Origin: Synergistaceae bacterium
GTDB lineage: Bacteria > Synergistota > Synergistia > Synergistales > Synergistaceae
Length of the DNA stretch: 7,178 nucleotides
Assembly: GCA_012513245.1 (NCBI GenBank)
Contig: JAAZCN010000149.1
Span: 1-7,178, forward strand
Direction: 5' to 3'
Position 1 is the stretch's first letter. Each line of letters starts with the position of its first letter. The notes under the pieces are model-generated. The model did no database searches. It was not told the origin of the DNA and saw only the letters and a program-made list of their open reading frames with translations. Below, in pieces: positions 5,753 to 7,178 of this stretch. The translations under genes were made by a program, and so were the position numbers.

Positions 5753-7178
5753 ATGACAAAAAAGAGATCCGAAGAAAAATTTGTTGAATACAGGGGCTTC
5801 ACATTCGACGACGTACTGCTAGTCCCGGGATACAGCGAAGTTGTTCCTTCACAGGTAGACGTCTCAACAAAACTAACACCACAGATCTCCCTCAATATAC
5901 CCCTTTGCAGCGCAGCAATGGATACTGTAACAGAGGGTAGACTGGCTATAGCTATTGCTCGTGAGGGAGGAATGGGCATACTTCACAGAAACCTGTCTAT
6001 CGAAAAACAGGCTGTCGAAGTTGACAAGGTAAAGAGATCTGAATCAGGCGTCATAGTTGATCCGTTCTATCGCCATCCGGAAGATATGGTTAGAGAGGCT
6101 GTAGGGCTTATGGAGCACTATCACATCTCGGGAGTACCTGTCGTGGACAAAGACCTAAGACTTGTTGGAATAATTACAAACAGAGACCTCAGGTTCGTCA
6201 CAAATCTTGACCAGCCAATATCGAATGTTATGACGAAAGAAAACCTTATAACAGCTCCTCTGGGAACAACACTTGAAGACGCAAAGACGATCCTTATGGG
6301 TACAAAAGTAGAAAAGCTGCCTATAGTGGACAAGGACGGCAAACTCAAAGGACTTATCACCATTAAAGACATCCTGAAAGCCAGAGCCTTTCCTAATTCA
6401 ACAAAAGATTCAAGAGGCCGTCTGCGTGTCGGAGCAGCCATAGGTGTTGGTGCTGATGCTTTTGACAGAGCATCAGCTCTTGTCAAAGCCGGAGTAGACA
6501 CTCTCATTGTTGACACAGCACACGGACATTCAAAAATGGTCATAGATACGGTGGCCAGGCTCAGACAATTGTATCCGGACCTGCCCCTTATCGCCGGGAA
6601 CATTGCGACCGCAAGTGCAGCGGAAGCTCTTATGGATGCAGGAGCTGACGCAGTCAAGGTCGGAATAGGCCCGGGATCGATATGCACCACACGTATAGTC
6701 GCAGGGATCGGCGTACCTCAGGTGGCAGCGGTAATGAATGTTTCCGAGGCTGTCCATAAGAGAGGCAAGATAGTAATCGCAGACGGCGGGATCAGATATT
6801 CCGGAGACATCGTAAAAGCTCTTGCCGCCGGTGCTGACGTCGTCATGATCGGATCACTTTTTGCAGGCACAGAAGAAAGTCCCGGAGAAGAAGTAATATA
6901 CAGAGGCCGTTCATTTAAGAGCTACAGGGGAATGGGATCACTGGGAGCAATGAAAGGCGGCTGCAGCAAGGACAGATATTTCCAGGAAGGCACGACAGAA
7001 GACAAACTAGTCCCGGAAGGCATAGAGGGAATGGTAGCACACAAAGGATCGATCTCAGGGGTCGTCTATCAGATGGTCGGCGGTATTCGTTCCGGAATGG
7101 GTTACGTCGGGGCACCTAACATCCACTCACTTCACGAAGATTCAAAGTTCGTACAGGTGACTGCGGCATCAATAAAGG
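5753..7178 (+). CDS. guaB: IMP dehydrogenase (3' end cut by window edge)
   Basis: The frame is open from ATG 5753 to the last base, 475 codons. Family members are about 485-490 residues, so only about a dozen are missing. GuaB oxidises IMP to XMP with NAD+, the first step from IMP to GMP. Visible are the N-terminal [13 protein letters not shown] (16-28), AAMDTVTE (54-61), and two CBS domains at about 98-150 and 158-212 that regulate the enzyme through adenine and guanine nucleotides in relatives. The catalytic loop GPGSICTTR has Cys311. [20 protein letters not shown] (341-360), the IMP-binding [10 protein letters not shown] (391-400), the flap region DRYFQ (406-410) and PEGIEG (420-425) follow. 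Every core motif is intact. GGAGG lies 7 bases before the start. It may be co-transcribed with ispDF, but the two pathways are unrelated, so adjacency says little. Confidence 0.97.
   Translation, partial: MTKKRSEEKFVEYRGFTFDDVLLVPGYSEVVPSQVDVSTKLTPQISLNIPLCSAAMDTVTEGRLAIAIAREGGMGILHRNLSIEKQAVEVDKVKRSESGVIVDPFYRHPEDMVREAVGLMEHYHISGVPVVDKDLRLVGIITNRDLRFVTNLDQPISNVMTKENLITAPLGTTLEDAKTILMGTKVEKLPIVDKDGKLKGLITIKDILKARAFPNSTKDSRGRLRVGAAIGVGADAFDRASALVKAGVDTLIVDTAHGHSKMVIDTVARLRQLYPDLPLIAGNIATASAAEALMDAGADAVKVGIGPGSICTTRIVAGIGVPQVAAVMNVSEAVHKRGKIVIADGGIRYSGDIVKALAAGADVVMIGSLFAGTEESPGEEVIYRGRSFKSYRGMGSLGAMKGGCSKDRYFQEGTTEDKLVPEGIEGMVAHKGSISGVVYQMVGGIRSGMGYVGAPNIHSLHEDSKFVQVTAASIK

Noticed and set aside
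6121..6690. 189-codon minus-strand open frame
   Set aside because: It lies wholly opposite guaB, whose frame has intact motifs across the same stretch; antisense shadow.

Overview
The window carries seven genes or gene parts, all on the + strand. They are the last 17 codons of an unidentified gene, a membrane-anchored WecG/TagA-family glycosyltransferase, ybaB, recR, a membrane PIN/TRAM protein of the YacL type, a fused ispDF, and guaB, which runs off the right edge a few codons before its expected end. This is mostly conserved bacterial chromosome. I see no transposase, integrase, CRISPR array, tRNA or rRNA.

The organism is a bacterium using the MEP (non-mevalonate) isoprenoid route, with GC content around the mid-40s by eye. 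The gene mix (fused IspDF, YacL-like PIN/TRAM protein and WecG/TagA enzyme) made me think of the Synergistota. That is an impression, not a demonstrated placement.

Layout: positions 1-54 end the first gene, whose few codons are strongly biased to C or G in the third position. Positions 55-450 are a roughly 400-base gap containing at least six perfect inverted repeats and a GC-rich core (181-360, about 57% GC by count). Positions 451-2205 encode the glycosyltransferase. An AT-rich gap (2206-2354) without a clear terminator precedes ybaB-recR, which are 7 bases apart. The PIN/TRAM gene follows after 68 bases. ispDF starts 1 base after its stop codon, and guaB follows after 67 bases. No convincing rho-independent terminator separates the genes from ybaB to guaB, so they could be one transcription unit or two overlapping ones.

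Functionally, ybaB-recR is the usual nucleoid/recombinational-repair pair. YacL-type genes next to ispD and ispF recall the Firmicutes disA-yacL-ispD-ispF neighbourhood, here without disA. IspDF feeds undecaprenyl-phosphate synthesis, the lipid carrier on which WecG/TagA enzymes work. guaB is the committed step to GMP.

The two most interesting things are (1) the glycosyltransferase's membrane half, which looks like a decayed WecA/TagO-type phosphoglycosyltransferase lacking its catalytic residues and fused to an apparently intact GT26 domain, and (2) the hairpin-rich, GC-shifted gap at 55-450, which may be a dispersed repeat or structured RNA element.
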